From assembly GCA_905479685.1 (NCBI GenBank), contig CAJQNJ010000133.1, forward strand, positions 1 to 59,393: a DNA stretch of 59,393 nucleotides. The letters are read 5' to 3'. The notes below the pieces were generated by a model. It searched no databases. It was not told the origin of the DNA and saw only the letters and a program-made list of their open reading frames with translations. Below are positions 35,493 through 44,446 of the stretch, in pieces; the stretch's first letter is position 1; the number at the start of each line of letters is the position of its first letter. The DNA is from an uncultured Acidimicrobiales bacterium. Its GTDB lineage: Bacteria > Actinomycetota > Acidimicrobiia > Acidimicrobiales > SHLQ01. The position numbers and the translations under genes are program-made.

Positions 35493-36932
35493 TCAGCGCA
35501 ACACAGTGTTCAGCGCTCGATTCGCTGCGCCGAAGCCGCTCATGCCATGTACGCCGGCACCCGGCGTGGTGCTGGCGCTTCCGATGAACATGGTGTCATC
35601 TGGAGTGTCGTATGGGTTCGTCTGGGCTCGCGGACGCGCGAAGAGCTGCATGCCTGCGTAACTTCCGCCGCCCACATCACCTCCGACGAGGTTCATGTTC
35701 TGGGCTTCGAGATCTGCAGGTGAGGTGACGTGTCGTGCGCGCACGATGTCTCGAAACCCGGGCGCGAAACGTTCGAACTGTCGCTCGATCGCGGCTGTCT
35801 GATCGACGGTTGAACCATTCGGGGCGTGGCAATACGCCCACGCAGTGTGCACACCTTCGGGAGCTCGGGTGGGGTCGAATCGGCCGTGCTGCGCGACGAG
35901 TACGAACGGTCGTTCCGCGTGACCGCCCGAAGCGACGAGTGCTTCGGCCTCGGTGATCTCATCGAGTGTTCCACCCAGATGTACGGTCCCGGCCATCGCG
36001 ATGTCGGGGTGTGTCCAGGGGATCGGGCCATCGAGGGAGTAGTCGACCTTCCACGCGGCCGGGCCGTAGCGAAACCGCTGCAAGGCCGAGCGATACTTGG
36101 CCGGGAAACGTTCGCCGACGACCTCGTCGACCTGCCGGGGTGTGAGCGCGAAAATCGTTGTGCGCGCCGGAGGAAGATCGGCCAGTGATCGCACGGGATG
36201 CCCGGTCCGAATCTCGCCACCGAGTGACCTGAAGTATGAGGCCATCGCATCGCTGATCGACTGTGCTCCGCCAACAGGAAACCCCCAACCAACGGTGTGG
36301 ACGAGCGAGCCGAGAAGTAACCCAAACGATGAAGTGAACGGCTGGGTAAGGGGAAGAATTGCATGGGCGGCGTGACCGGCGAACATGGCTTGGGCCTCGT
36401 CAGACTTCCAGACGCGACGTGCCGTGGTCGCGGCCGGCAGTGCTGCCGTGGCCCCGAAACGAGCAGAAAACAGTGGTCGCTTCGGGAGGCGTAGCAGCGG
36501 ATTCAGCGCAAGGTCGACGAGGTCATCGATGTTCTCGACCCACGGTTGGAAGTAACGCAGGTAGGCACGGGCGTCGGTTCCGAGTGCTTCACATGTGCGA
36601 GCGAGCTCGTTCCATGCCACAGCGGCGCGACCGTCGTCGAGCGGGTGCGCCACAGCAGCTGGAGGTGTGACCCACTCGAGTCCATGCTCATGCAAGTTGG
36701 ACTCGATGGTTCGGAAGAATGGTGAGGCCTTGACCATCGGATGGATTGCGGACGCGATGTCGTGACGAACTCCAGGTTCGGTCAGTTCAAGGGTTCGGGC
36801 GCCGCCACCGATCGTCGTGTTGGCTTCCACGACGATGACGGACCGGCCTGCCCGCGCAAGGGTTATTGCGGCGGCGAGGCCGTTTGGTCCAGCGCCGACA
36901 ACGACGGCATCGGTCTGAGCATCTGGAGACAT
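35493..36932 (-). CDS. FAD-dependent oxidoreductase of the phytoene desaturase/PYROXD2 family
   Basis: The 479-residue protein starts with the dinucleotide-binding motif VVVGAGPNGLAAAITLARAG and shows the carotenoid-desaturase-like GFPVGGAQSISDAMASYF, and ends with TTPGAGVHGMSGFGAANRAL. This layout matches PYROXD2-like proteins, which are poorly characterised, more than true CrtI. No other carotenoid gene adjoins it. It is a single gene divergent from the hydroxyacid dehydrogenase, with 45 bp between starts. Confidence 0.78.
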   Translation of the reverse strand: MSPDAQTDAVVVGAGPNGLAAAITLARAGRSVIVVEANTTIGGGARTLELTEPGVRHDIASAIHPMVKASPFFRTIESNLHEHGLEWVTPPAAVAHPLDDGRAAVAWNELARTCEALGTDARAYLRYFQPWVENIDDLVDLALNPLLRLPKRPLFSARFGATAALPAATTARRVWKSDEAQAMFAGHAAHAILPLTQPFTSSFGLLLGSLVHTVGWGFPVGGAQSISDAMASYFRSLGGEIRTGHPVRSLADLPPARTTIFALTPRQVDEVVGERFPAKYRSALQRFRYGPAAWKVDYSLDGPIPWTHPDIAMAGTVHLGGTLDEITEAEALVASGGHAERPFVLVAQHGRFDPTRAPEGVHTAWAYCHAPNGSTVDQTAAIERQFERFAPGFRDIVRARHVTSPADLEAQNMNLVGGDVGGGSYAGMQLFARPRAQTNPYDTPDDTMFIGSASTTPGAGVHGMSGFGAANRALNTVLR

Positions 36933-36977
36933 GTGCTGAGCGTACGACTTGTTCGCTCGGTCGGGTATGCTGTTTGG

Positions 36978-37901
36978 ATGTCGATCATCGTGAACCCGTG
37001 GGGCCGACCTGACGAGTGGATGGCCGAGTTCGGTCGGATCATGCCGGGCGACACATTCGAACTGTGGCCCGATTGTGCTGATCGAGCAGCGGTTGAATTC
37101 GTCGTGGCGTGGCGCATGAAACGAGCCGACTTGGCTTCTTTCCCCAGCCTTCGTGCGATCTTGTCACTCGGCGCGGGCGCCGAGCAGTGGCAAAACGATG
37201 GCGTACCCGACGTCGACGTCGTGCGGTTGGCCGATCCTGCCCTGTCAGATGAAATGGCGACGTATGCGTTGCACTGGGTGATTCGCCTTCAACGTCATTT
37301 CGATGTGATGGCGGCGGGCCAAGAAGCCGTGAAGTGGGAGGAGGTCGAGTATGTACAGGCATCCAACTACCGCGTGGGGATACTTGGTTACGGGACGATC
37401 GGCCAACGCGTGGGTCGTGCGTTCACCGATCTCGGCTATCGGGTGAACGCCTGGTCACGCAGCGGTTCGGACGACCCTTCGATCACATCGTTTCGCGGCC
37501 TCGACGAACTCGAAACGTTCCTCGCGACCAGTGATGCGGTGATAAATGTTCTTCCGAACACTCCGGCAACTCGAGGATTACTCGACGCGGAACGACTCGC
37601 TCAGTTCGCTGATGGATCGGTGTTCATCAACATCGGCCGCGGCTCCGTACTGTCCAGCGAAGCCGACCTGGTAGCGGCGCTCGACGACGGCCCGCTACGA
37701 ACCGCAGTACTCGATGTGACAGAGCCCGAACCACCCACTGCTGATTCGCCGCTCTATCGCCATGGATCAGTGCATCTGACGCCTCACATTGCGGGCAGCA
37801 CACAGGTCGTCACCGCAGCGCGACTGATCGCTGACAACATCGGGCGGATTCGTGTCGGCGAGCGACCCTTTCCGCTTCTCGATCGTTCCCTCGGATACTG
37901 A
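36978..37901 (+). CDS. D-2-hydroxyacid dehydrogenase (GhrA-like)
   Basis: The 307-residue product has the NAD(P)-binding motif GILGYGTIGQRVGRAF (about 130-145), the substrate/catalytic blocks NVLPNTPATRGLL, FINIGRGSVL (catalytic Arg), VLDVTEPEP (Glu) and LTPHIAGST (His). The short N-terminal domain resembles the glyoxylate/hydroxypyruvate reductase A subgroup. ATG 36978 was chosen because a longer frame lies mostly inside the divergent gene. Confidence 0.83.
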   Translation: MSIIVNPWGRPDEWMAEFGRIMPGDTFELWPDCADRAAVEFVVAWRMKRADLASFPSLRAILSLGAGAEQWQNDGVPDVDVVRLADPALSDEMATYALHWVIRLQRHFDVMAAGQEAVKWEEVEYVQASNYRVGILGYGTIGQRVGRAFTDLGYRVNAWSRSGSDDPSITSFRGLDELETFLATSDAVINVLPNTPATRGLLDAERLAQFADGSVFINIGRGSVLSSEADLVAALDDGPLRTAVLDVTEPEPPTADSPLYRHGSVHLTPHIAGSTQVVTAARLIADNIGRIRVGERPFPLLDRSLGY

Positions 37902-37902
37902 C

Positions 37903-37920
37903 GCCGGCCGCGGCTCCGGC
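37903..37920. terminator. Small hairpin between convergent genes
   Basis: GCCGG and CCGGC arms (5 bp) flank an 8-nt loop in the 51-bp gap between the hydroxyacid dehydrogenase and the DUF1697 gene. It is weak and has no T-tract. Confidence 0.3.
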
Positions 37921-37952
37921 ACACATCGCTTGGATTGTTTCGTACCCCTGAA

Positions 37953-38477
37953 TCAGAGATCGATGAGCGCGTGCACTGTTCGAACGTTGCGCCCCGTCAG
38001 CGTGCAGCCGGCAGCTCGCTCGAGCTGGTCGACAGACAGCTTCGACTTGCCCTGGCCGTTCTCGTACGACACGTAGACGGCGTCGACACTTGCAGAGATC
38101 TCGTCGCCGGGCCAGCGTTCTGGGTCCATTGCGTCAACACCAGCGACGTCGACAGCAGCACCAGGGAAGTACACCAACTGACGTGTTGGGTCGCCGTCGT
38201 CGTCGAATGGACTTGCGTCCAGGATGGCAGCGATCGTCGACTGTTCGACCACCACGACGGGAACGCTCAGTTCAAAGTATTCGGCGAGAAGATCTTCGAC
38301 CAAAGAGACCATGTCGCGCGGGTCGAGCTCGGAGTCGAGTGCGATGTTGCCACTCTGGATGTAACTGGTCACGCTGGTGCCACCGGCGCCCTCGAGTTCC
38401 GATCGCAACTCGGCCATTGGCACCGTGTTGCGGCCGCTGACGTTCACCCCCCGGAGCAAGACGATCAGTCGACGCAT
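37953..38477 (-). CDS. DUF1697 family protein
   Basis: The 174-residue product starts with the family signature YRRL-like RRLIVLLRGVNVSGRNTVPM and continues with VTSYIQSGNIAL. DUF1697 proteins are widespread, small and of unknown function. ATG 38477 directly precedes this signature; an upstream extension would be outside the family. It lies downstream of the IclR gene on the same strand, 28 bp away, and may be co-transcribed with it. Confidence 0.8.
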   Translation of the reverse strand: MRRLIVLLRGVNVSGRNTVPMAELRSELEGAGGTSVTSYIQSGNIALDSELDPRDMVSLVEDLLAEYFELSVPVVVVEQSTIAAILDASPFDDDGDPTRQLVYFPGAAVDVAGVDAMDPERWPGDEISASVDAVYVSYENGQGKSKLSVDQLERAAGCTLTGRNVRTVHALIDL

Positions 38478-38505
38478 GAGCAAACCATAGGCAACCTCGG
38501 CGCGA

Positions 38506-39291
38506 TCATGGGCCAATGAGCGCGCTGGACCGCTCCTCGACGATGTCGAGAAGTTCGGCACCGAGTGTTGGGAGTAGGTCTTGGGAGAAGCGGTAGCTCG
38601 GTCCGTACACGCTCACCGTGGCTCGAAGCTCGCCCACTTCATCGAGAATCGGAACGGCAAGTCCGTTGACCCCGAGGTCGAGTTCTTGATCGGTCCATGC
38701 GTACCCGGTCGTTCGAATGCGACGCACCCGTTGAAGAAGCGCTCGAGACGATGTCACCGATGTAGGGGTTGGGCCGTCCAGTTCGGTTGCGAGGTACGCG
38801 TCGAGCCGTGCCTTTGGCCACCAGGCCATCGTCAACAACCCCGGCGCGACGAGATGAAAGGCATGTCGTTCGCTCGTGACATCGGGGACAGATACGGGAT
38901 TCTGTGAGCGGACCTGCGCGAGGTACAGCAGAGAGTCCCCATCATCGATCGAAAGTGCTGCGTTCTCTCCAATGGTCGATGCAAGTTCTGACAAGAGCGG
39001 TCGGAGCTGATCGCCCAGCATTGGTTTGGCTGCGTCAGGCTGCAGCGTGACGAGTGCGGTGCCGGGAAGGACCGACCCATCTGCAGCTCGCGAGACCATC
39101 CCGAGGTCGGCAAGCGTGCCAACGTGGCGGGCCACCGTCGAGCGGGGGAGTCCGCTCCTTCGACTGAGCTCTCGGATTCCGACCGATTCACCAGCGGCCA
39201 CGACGGTCTGGAGCAGCCGAAAGGCACGATCGATTGGACTCTCACCCGGCCCCTGCTGCGATGGTGTTGACTGCGCCTCGGTGGAAACCAT
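38506..39291 (-). CDS. IclR family regulator of the carnitine/butyrobetaine cluster
   Basis: The 261-residue protein has the IclR N-terminal winged helix (about 22-75, VGIRELSRRSGLPRSTVARH) and the C-terminal effector domain with SVSVYGPSYRF. ATG 39291 is favoured, because an alternative TTG at 39327 would lie inside the operator palindrome. It is divergent from gamma-butyrobetaine dioxygenase with a perfect 17-bp palindrome between, so it probably represses or activates that operon in response to a quaternary amine or its product. Confidence 0.87.
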   Translation of the reverse strand: MVSTEAQSTPSQQGPGESPIDRAFRLLQTVVAAGESVGIRELSRRSGLPRSTVARHVGTLADLGMVSRAADGSVLPGTALVTLQPDAAKPMLGDQLRPLLSELASTIGENAALSIDDGDSLLYLAQVRSQNPVSVPDVTSERHAFHLVAPGLLTMAWWPKARLDAYLATELDGPTPTSVTSSRALLQRVRRIRTTGYAWTDQELDLGVNGLAVPILDEVGELRATVSVYGPSYRFSQDLLPTLGAELLDIVEERSSALIGP

Positions 39292-39316
39292 ACGATTGAA
39301 ACCTAGCAGATAGGAC

Positions 39317-39333
39317 GTCCCGTTCAACGGGAC
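39317..39333. promoter_or_regulatory. 17-bp perfect palindrome, probable IclR operator
   Basis: GTCCCGTTCAACGGGAC has 8-bp arms around one C and lies between the divergent IclR and dioxygenase genes. Its size and GTTCAAC-like core fit IclR-family operators. It begins 26 bp from the regulator's preferred start and ends 18 bp before the dioxygenase start. Confidence 0.7.
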
Positions 39334-39351
39334 GCGGGTTGAGGGGGACTC

Positions 39352-40563
39352 GTGGAAAAACCGATCATTCCAACTCCCGACTTCTATGCGTACCCGTCGT
39401 CACCGCTCGATTCGGTACTCCTCGACGACCGGTTTGCTCTGCTCGGATGGGCCGACGGCACAACGCTCGAGGCCTTCGACTTCTGGCTGCGAGAAAACGC
39501 AGTGGGCGCTGGGGGCGTCGACCTTGCCACACGCGAGGGTCTGCTCGACCCTGCCGAGTTGCACGACGGCATCAGAATGCTCGATGCATCGATCGGCGAC
39601 GATGGCTCGCTGCACATTCGCTGGGCACCCGATGGCGTGGAGGCCACCTATCACTCCGGTTGGCTCCGCCACGTCGCCGATGGCAATCATCGGCCCGATA
39701 GCTGGTTGCCCGACCCGGTGCTGTGGACCGCTGCCACATTGCCAGAACCGCCAACCCACGAGGGTGCGGTAGTACTCGAGGACGACGAGATGTTCGGTAG
39801 ATGGCTGGAGGACCTGATGCGCTACGGCCTCTCGCGCCTGCGCCACTGCCCTACGGATGAACACTTCAACATCGAGTTCTCGCGCCGTATTGGTGCCGTC
39901 CGCGACACGAACTTCGGTCCGATATGGGACGTCAAGGCAGATGTGCAGATGGCTGGCCATGCCGACACGAACAGCACCGCGAACACCAACCTTCGTCTCG
40001 GGCCGCACACCGATTTGCCTACTCGAGAGACTCCTCCCGGATTCCAGTTTCTGCACTGCATCGAGAACGAGGCGGGTGGGGGCTACTCGACGATGGCTGA
40101 TGGAGCGGCGGTGGTCGAGGCGCTCGAGGTCGAGCACCCAGAGCACTACGAGGCCTTGACCACACTCAACTGGATCTTCTTCAACCGCGGTCCCGGTATC
40201 GACCATCGATGGTCCGGGCCGTTCATCGATCATGGGGTCGCGGGTTCACCCCTGACGCTTCGAGCGTTCTACCCCGTCAGAGGATTTCCCGACATGGATC
40301 CCCACGACATGCCGCGTGCCTACGCGGCGATGACATGTTTCAGCCAAATGGCAGCAAGCGATCGGTTCCAGATCGCCTACCCATTCGAGCCAGGTGATCT
40401 CGTCGGTTTCGACAACCGGCGTATTCTTCACGGCCGTGAGGCGTTCGAGACCGGAGGCAAGCGCCATCTGCGCGGCATCTACATCGACCAGGACGAGGTT
40501 CGGTCCACTGCACGAGTCACGAGCCGACGCCTCGCCGCCCACCACAGATCTGTGCAGGTGTAG
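39352..40563 (+). CDS. Gamma-butyrobetaine dioxygenase
   Basis: This 2OG-Fe(II) enzyme hydroxylates gamma-butyrobetaine to L-carnitine. The 403-residue product has the two-part N-terminal beta region of BBOX proteins (WADGTTLEAFDFWLREN and RWAPDGVEATYHSGWLR), then the catalytic core: GPHTDLPTRETPPGFQFLHC with the HxD pair, GGGYSTMADG, and FDNRRILHGREAF with the distal His, then RHLRGIYIDQDE. The zinc-binding cysteines that follow WLRDN in characterised enzymes are missing (the place reads WLRENAVGAGG). GTG 39352 starts it. Carnitine-degrading genes follow at once, so the product likely feeds them. Confidence 0.87.
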   Translation: MEKPIIPTPDFYAYPSSPLDSVLLDDRFALLGWADGTTLEAFDFWLRENAVGAGGVDLATREGLLDPAELHDGIRMLDASIGDDGSLHIRWAPDGVEATYHSGWLRHVADGNHRPDSWLPDPVLWTAATLPEPPTHEGAVVLEDDEMFGRWLEDLMRYGLSRLRHCPTDEHFNIEFSRRIGAVRDTNFGPIWDVKADVQMAGHADTNSTANTNLRLGPHTDLPTRETPPGFQFLHCIENEAGGGYSTMADGAAVVEALEVEHPEHYEALTTLNWIFFNRGPGIDHRWSGPFIDHGVAGSPLTLRAFYPVRGFPDMDPHDMPRAYAAMTCFSQMAASDRFQIAYPFEPGDLVGFDNRRILHGREAFETGGKRHLRGIYIDQDEVRSTARVTSRRLAAHHRSVQV

Positions 40564-40640
40564 GTGTCAGACAGGCACCTGGTGCTGCACAGATCCGTAA
40601 GTCCGACGAACGACCCAATGAAGAGATAGAGAGAGTCGAT

Positions 40641-41558
40641 ATGCCAGAACAGATTCACGCCGGGACAAAACATGAGGGTGTGTTCATCACCTGCGCAGTC
40701 ACAGGTGGTGGCGCGACCACACACAAATCCGACAAGGTGCCAGTCACCCCCGAACAAATTGCGAACAGTTGCATCGAGGCCGCCAAGGCAGGTGCCGCAA
40801 TCACCCACATCCATGTCCGCGAAGACGATGGCTCGCCGTCTCGAGATGTCGGAAAGTATGCCGAGGTCGTCGAGCGCGTCCGGGAGAGCGACACCGATGT
40901 CGTCCTCAACTTGACCGCCGGCATGGGCGGAGACATCGTGCTCGGCGGCGTCGAGACGCCCCTGCCACCCGCCGTCGATGGCACCGACATGGTTGGTGCG
41001 ACCGAACGAGTCGAGCACGTCCGGCAACTGAAACCCGAGATCTGCACGCTCGACTGCGGAACGATGAACTTCGGCGAGGGTGACTACGTCATGACCAACA
41101 CGCCCAGTCAGCTCGAAGAGATGGCTCGGCAGATGACCGAGATCGGCACCCGTATCGAGATCGAGGCGTTCGACACCGGGCACCTCGCCCATGCGAAGGC
41201 CTTGGTGCGACGAGGCATCATTCCCGAGCCTGCGATGGTGCAACTCTGTATGGGTGTCCCGTGGGGTGCACCCGATGACCTGAACACCTTCATGGCCATG
41301 CGCAACAACATCCCCGACGATTGGACCTTCTCCGCGTTCAGCATCGGCCGCAACCAACTGAGGTACGTTGCCCTCGCCGCCTTCGCTGGTGGCAACGTTC
41401 GTGTCGGTCTCGAGGACAACATCTATCTCGACCGCGGCGTCCTCGCCACCAACGGCGAACTCGTGGAGCGAGCTGCGACGATTCTTCACGCGCAGAACTA
41501 CACCATCCTGACGCCGGCACAAGTTCGTGAGAACCTGCAACTCACCAAGCACGGCTGA
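40641..41558 (+). CDS. BKACE family beta-keto acid cleavage enzyme, probable 3-dehydrocarnitine cleavage
   Basis: BKACE (DUF849) enzymes condense a beta-keto acid with acetyl-CoA and split it to acetoacetate and a new CoA ester, using zinc. The 305-residue product has the N-terminal VFITCAVTGGGATTHKSD, the metal-binding ITHIHVREDDG, CTLDCGTMNFG, and VRVGLEDNIYL near the end. Between the dioxygenase and carnitine dehydrogenase genes it most likely turns 3-dehydrocarnitine into betainyl-CoA and acetoacetate. An initial ATG at 40641 is 77 bp after the dioxygenase stop. Confidence 0.87.
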   Translation: MPEQIHAGTKHEGVFITCAVTGGGATTHKSDKVPVTPEQIANSCIEAAKAGAAITHIHVREDDGSPSRDVGKYAEVVERVRESDTDVVLNLTAGMGGDIVLGGVETPLPPAVDGTDMVGATERVEHVRQLKPEICTLDCGTMNFGEGDYVMTNTPSQLEEMARQMTEIGTRIEIEAFDTGHLAHAKALVRRGIIPEPAMVQLCMGVPWGAPDDLNTFMAMRNNIPDDWTFSAFSIGRNQLRYVALAAFAGGNVRVGLEDNIYLDRGVLATNGELVERAATILHAQNYTILTPAQVRENLQLTKHG

Positions 41559-41563
41559 CGGAC

Positions 41564-42547
41564 ATGGATGACATCGAACCGATCTCGATTCAGCAGGCTG
41601 CTGTCGTAGGGTGCGGCGTCATCGGTGCCGCGTGGGCGAGTCGAATGCTGCTCAATGGGGTGAACGTGGCGGTTTCGGACCCCTCGCCGAACGCCGAGCA
41701 GATTCTGCAGGAGGTGCTCGCCAACGCGGTTGCCGCATACGACGAGCTTGGTCTTCCCACCGATCGCCAGGGCAGGTATCGCATCGCATCATCGATTGCT
41801 GATGCCGTAGAAGATGCCCAGTTCATCCAGGAGAGTGTGCCCGAGCGTCCCGACATCAAGGCTGCGGTCCTGGCCGAGATCGAAGCCGCGGCGCCGGTCG
41901 ATTCGATCATCGGGTCGTCGACTTCGGGCATCAAACCAACGGTGATGCAAGCAACGATGACCCACCCCGAGCGGCTCGTCGTCGGACATCCCTACAACCC
42001 GGTCTACCTCTTGCCCGTGGTTGAAGTCGTGGGAGGCGAACACACGCCGATCGAGAACATCCGGCATGCCCAGGCGATCTATGCGGGCATCGGAATGCGA
42101 CCGATCCATGTGCGCGTCGAGATCGATGCGTTCGTGGGTGACCGCCTGCTCGAAGCGGTGTGGCGCGAAGCCCTGTGGCTCGTCAACGACGGTGTGGCGA
42201 CCACACAAGAAATCGACGACATCATGACCCACGGCTTCGGGCTGCGATGGGCGCAGATGGGACTCTTCGAAACGTACCGAGTAGCGGGTGGCGCTGGTGG
42301 CTTCCGACATTTCATCGAACAGTTCGGCCCCACGCTCGAGTGGCCGTGGACCAAGCTGATGGACACGCCGGACTTCACACCCGAGTTGGTCGACACCCTT
42401 GTGGCGCAGTCCGACGCACAGTCGGGCATGCACTCGGTTCGTGCCCTCGAACGTACGCGAGATCAAAACGTGGTTGGGTTCCTCAAAGTGCTCGAAGCCA
42501 ACGATTGGGGTGCTGGAAGAACAATCGCCCAGCATCGCTCGAGGTAG
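41564..42547 (+). CDS. lcdH: L-carnitine 3-dehydrogenase
   Basis: The 327-residue protein belongs to the 3-hydroxyacyl-CoA dehydrogenase-like group to which carnitine dehydrogenase belongs. It has the Rossmann motif AAVVGCGVIGAAWASRML, the SSTSGIKPT block, VGHPYNPVYLLPVVEVVGG with the catalytic His, and the C-terminal MTHGFGLRWAQMG. It oxidises L-carnitine to 3-dehydrocarnitine with NAD. Its start is 5 bp after the BKACE stop. No betainyl-CoA thioesterase, which some characterised versions carry as a fused domain or neighbour, is present here. Confidence 0.87.
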   Translation: MDDIEPISIQQAAVVGCGVIGAAWASRMLLNGVNVAVSDPSPNAEQILQEVLANAVAAYDELGLPTDRQGRYRIASSIADAVEDAQFIQESVPERPDIKAAVLAEIEAAAPVDSIIGSSTSGIKPTVMQATMTHPERLVVGHPYNPVYLLPVVEVVGGEHTPIENIRHAQAIYAGIGMRPIHVRVEIDAFVGDRLLEAVWREALWLVNDGVATTQEIDDIMTHGFGLRWAQMGLFETYRVAGGAGGFRHFIEQFGPTLEWPWTKLMDTPDFTPELVDTLVAQSDAQSGMHSVRALERTRDQNVVGFLKVLEANDWGAGRTIAQHRSR

Positions 42548-42586
42548 CCACACCGGGGCTGCCAGGCGCGGAGGGTTTGGATACAT

Positions 42587-43351
42587 ATGAGAATCACCAC
42601 GTTTCTCGGGACAACGCTGCTCGTGCTGTTGGGTACGGTCGCCTGTGGGTCGACGACGTCAGCGGAGGTGCGCGAGACTCCAGATGTGCCCACGACCCCA
42701 CCGGTGATCGAGCCTGGCACGACGGCGGTCGGTGCCGTAGAGATCGACGGGGTGATGATCGACTACGTGACCTTCGTACCCGACGGCTTCAGTATTGGCG
42801 ATGAGGCTCCGCTGCTTCTGGCCCTTCCGCCAGGCGGACAGGATCTCGACCTTGCGCGAGGGGTGATGATCGGTACGTACACACCCGAGGCGACCAGGCT
42901 CGGATGGGTCGTCGTCTCTCCCGCCGCTCCCAACGGTGAGCTGTTTTTCCAGGGTTCGGAGTCGCTGCTACCCGGATTCCTCGATTGGGTGGAGTCCTGG
43001 GTCGCCCCCGAGGGCGGTTCGCCACACGTCGCTGGCGTCAGCAACGGAGGCATCAGCACGTTTCGCTACGCTGCGCAGAATCCGGATCGGGTGTTGTCGA
43101 TGATCACCTTCCCAGGATTTCCACGGTCCGATGATGACAAGGCCGCCCTCGACCAGTTGACCGACGTGCCGATCCGGATGTTCGTAGGTGGCATCGATAC
43201 GGACTGGATTCCTCCAGCCGAGGAGACCGTGGCAACGTTCACTGACCTCGGCGGCGACATCGAGCTCACGATCTTCGATCGCGAGGGACACGTCATGCGA
43301 TCGATGTCTGACGGCGTACTTCTCTTCGAACAGCTCGAGAGCTTCCGCTAG
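42587..43351 (+). CDS. Secreted alpha/beta-hydrolase lipoprotein
   Basis: The 254-residue protein has a lipoprotein signal (VLLGTVACGS) and a Pro/Thr-rich linker, then an alpha/beta-hydrolase domain resembling the polyhydroxybutyrate depolymerase/feruloyl esterase group: ALPPGGQD, the nucleophile elbow GVSNGG, and a late EGHVM with the catalytic His. It lies 39 bp after carnitine dehydrogenase and may be in the same operon. Hydrolysis of an ester such as an acylcarnitine would be attractive but is not shown. Its stop overlaps the opposing glycosylase gene by 4 bp. Confidence 0.72.
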   Translation: MRITTFLGTTLLVLLGTVACGSTTSAEVRETPDVPTTPPVIEPGTTAVGAVEIDGVMIDYVTFVPDGFSIGDEAPLLLALPPGGQDLDLARGVMIGTYTPEATRLGWVVVSPAAPNGELFFQGSESLLPGFLDWVESWVAPEGGSPHVAGVSNGGISTFRYAAQNPDRVLSMITFPGFPRSDDDKAALDQLTDVPIRMFVGGIDTDWIPPAEETVATFTDLGGDIELTIFDREGHVMRSMSDGVLLFEQLESFR

Positions 43352-44259
43352 CGACGTGAGGTCACGACCGGGTCCCGGTTGCCCACAAAGAGGTCTGACC
43401 CCCCGAAATCCCCACCGAAATCGAGTTCCTTTCGTGCAGGATGCATCGCCAAGAGTTGTTGCGCGCGTTGGATGTCAACAACGGTGTCATCGGTCCTTTG
43501 GCACCCTTCGCACCAGATCGTCCGTCGATTCCACGGGCAGTTCGAACCGGACCTCCGATGCAAGATCGAACCACAGATCGGGCAATCCCGACGTGTTGTC
43601 CCCAGTATCCACTGATCAGATGTCGAGAGCTTGCGTCCCGTCGTGTTCTGTGGGCCGAGTCGGGCATTTGCTCGGATGAGTGCCGCGCCGATCGAAAGCA
43701 GCGCGTCGAGGCCGTCGATCGTGCCCACGGTCGTCATCGGGGCGATGCCACAGATGAACGGAACCTCCACTGCATAGACGTTCCCGAATCCAGCCACGTT
43801 GCGTTGATCGAGGAGTGCGGCACCCAGGTGAGCATCGGAGTCTGCGGCAACTCGGTCGATCGCAACATCGAGGTCGAGTGCCCCACAAAGATCTGGGCCA
43901 AGGTGTCCGATGAAGTCTCCGGTTTTCGACGTCGGGATGAGGTGAAGAAGCGGAATGTCGACACCGGTGAGCGTCTTGCCCTCGAACTCGATCTCGAACC
44001 GTCGGCGCCACTCCTCTGCAATCGGTCGGCGTCCGAGATGAACCTGTCCCTGCATGAGGAGGTGGATGTGTAGGGACCGGTCATCGTCCCAGTTCAAGAA
44101 CAGGTGCTTGCCATGTGAAGTGGCGCCGATGAGTACACGACCCGAGAGATCGGCCGTCGCGAGACGAGGGTGTCGAAAGATCGATGCCAACGCTCGCGCT
44201 CCCGAGAGCCGCTCGTTGATCTTCGAGGCGAGACGAAGGATGGTGTCGCCCTCTGGCAT
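43348..44259 (-). CDS. Formamidopyrimidine-DNA glycosylase / endonuclease VIII family (Nei-type)
   Basis: This DNA repair enzyme removes oxidised bases and nicks the strand. The 303-residue product begins MPEGDTI, giving the catalytic Pro2 and Glu3, has a conserved Lys in SHGKHLFL, the helix-two-turn-helix region with LLDQRNVAGFGNVYA, and a zinc finger CPICGS...CPWNRRTIWCEGC. This set is closest to actinobacterial Nei2. It is unrelated to the flanking amine-degradation genes. Confidence 0.88.
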   Translation of the reverse strand: MPEGDTILRLASKINERLSGARALASIFRHPRLATADLSGRVLIGATSHGKHLFLNWDDDRSLHIHLLMQGQVHLGRRPIAEEWRRRFEIEFEGKTLTGVDIPLLHLIPTSKTGDFIGHLGPDLCGALDLDVAIDRVAADSDAHLGAALLDQRNVAGFGNVYAVEVPFICGIAPMTTVGTIDGLDALLSIGAALIRANARLGPQNTTGRKLSTSDQWILGTTRRDCPICGSILHRRSGSNCPWNRRTIWCEGCQRTDDTVVDIQRAQQLLAMHPARKELDFGGDFGGSDLFVGNRDPVVTSRR

Positions 44260-44391
44260 GGCCTCCTCCTCGGTTCAGAATCTGTTCATCGTAGCCATGG
44301 TGACCACTGCGTCCCAGAGCCTCAGACCCTCCTTGCCCGGGAGTGCGGGTGAGGGGTGGTCGAGACGAGGCGTAGTACTCACTCCTCAGAA

Positions 44392-44406
44392 TTCCACGAT
44401 ACGGAA
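44392..44406. promoter_or_regulatory. Imperfect palindrome upstream of the second IclR gene
   Basis: TTCC and GGAA arms flank a 7-bp spacer (ACGATAC), 40 bp before the IclR start, within a 187-bp gap. The form resembles IclR-family operators. The arms are short, so chance is possible. Confidence 0.35.
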
Positions 44407-44446
44407 GCCAATATTGAGGACTTCCACAACCAGGTAAGGTCAGAAG

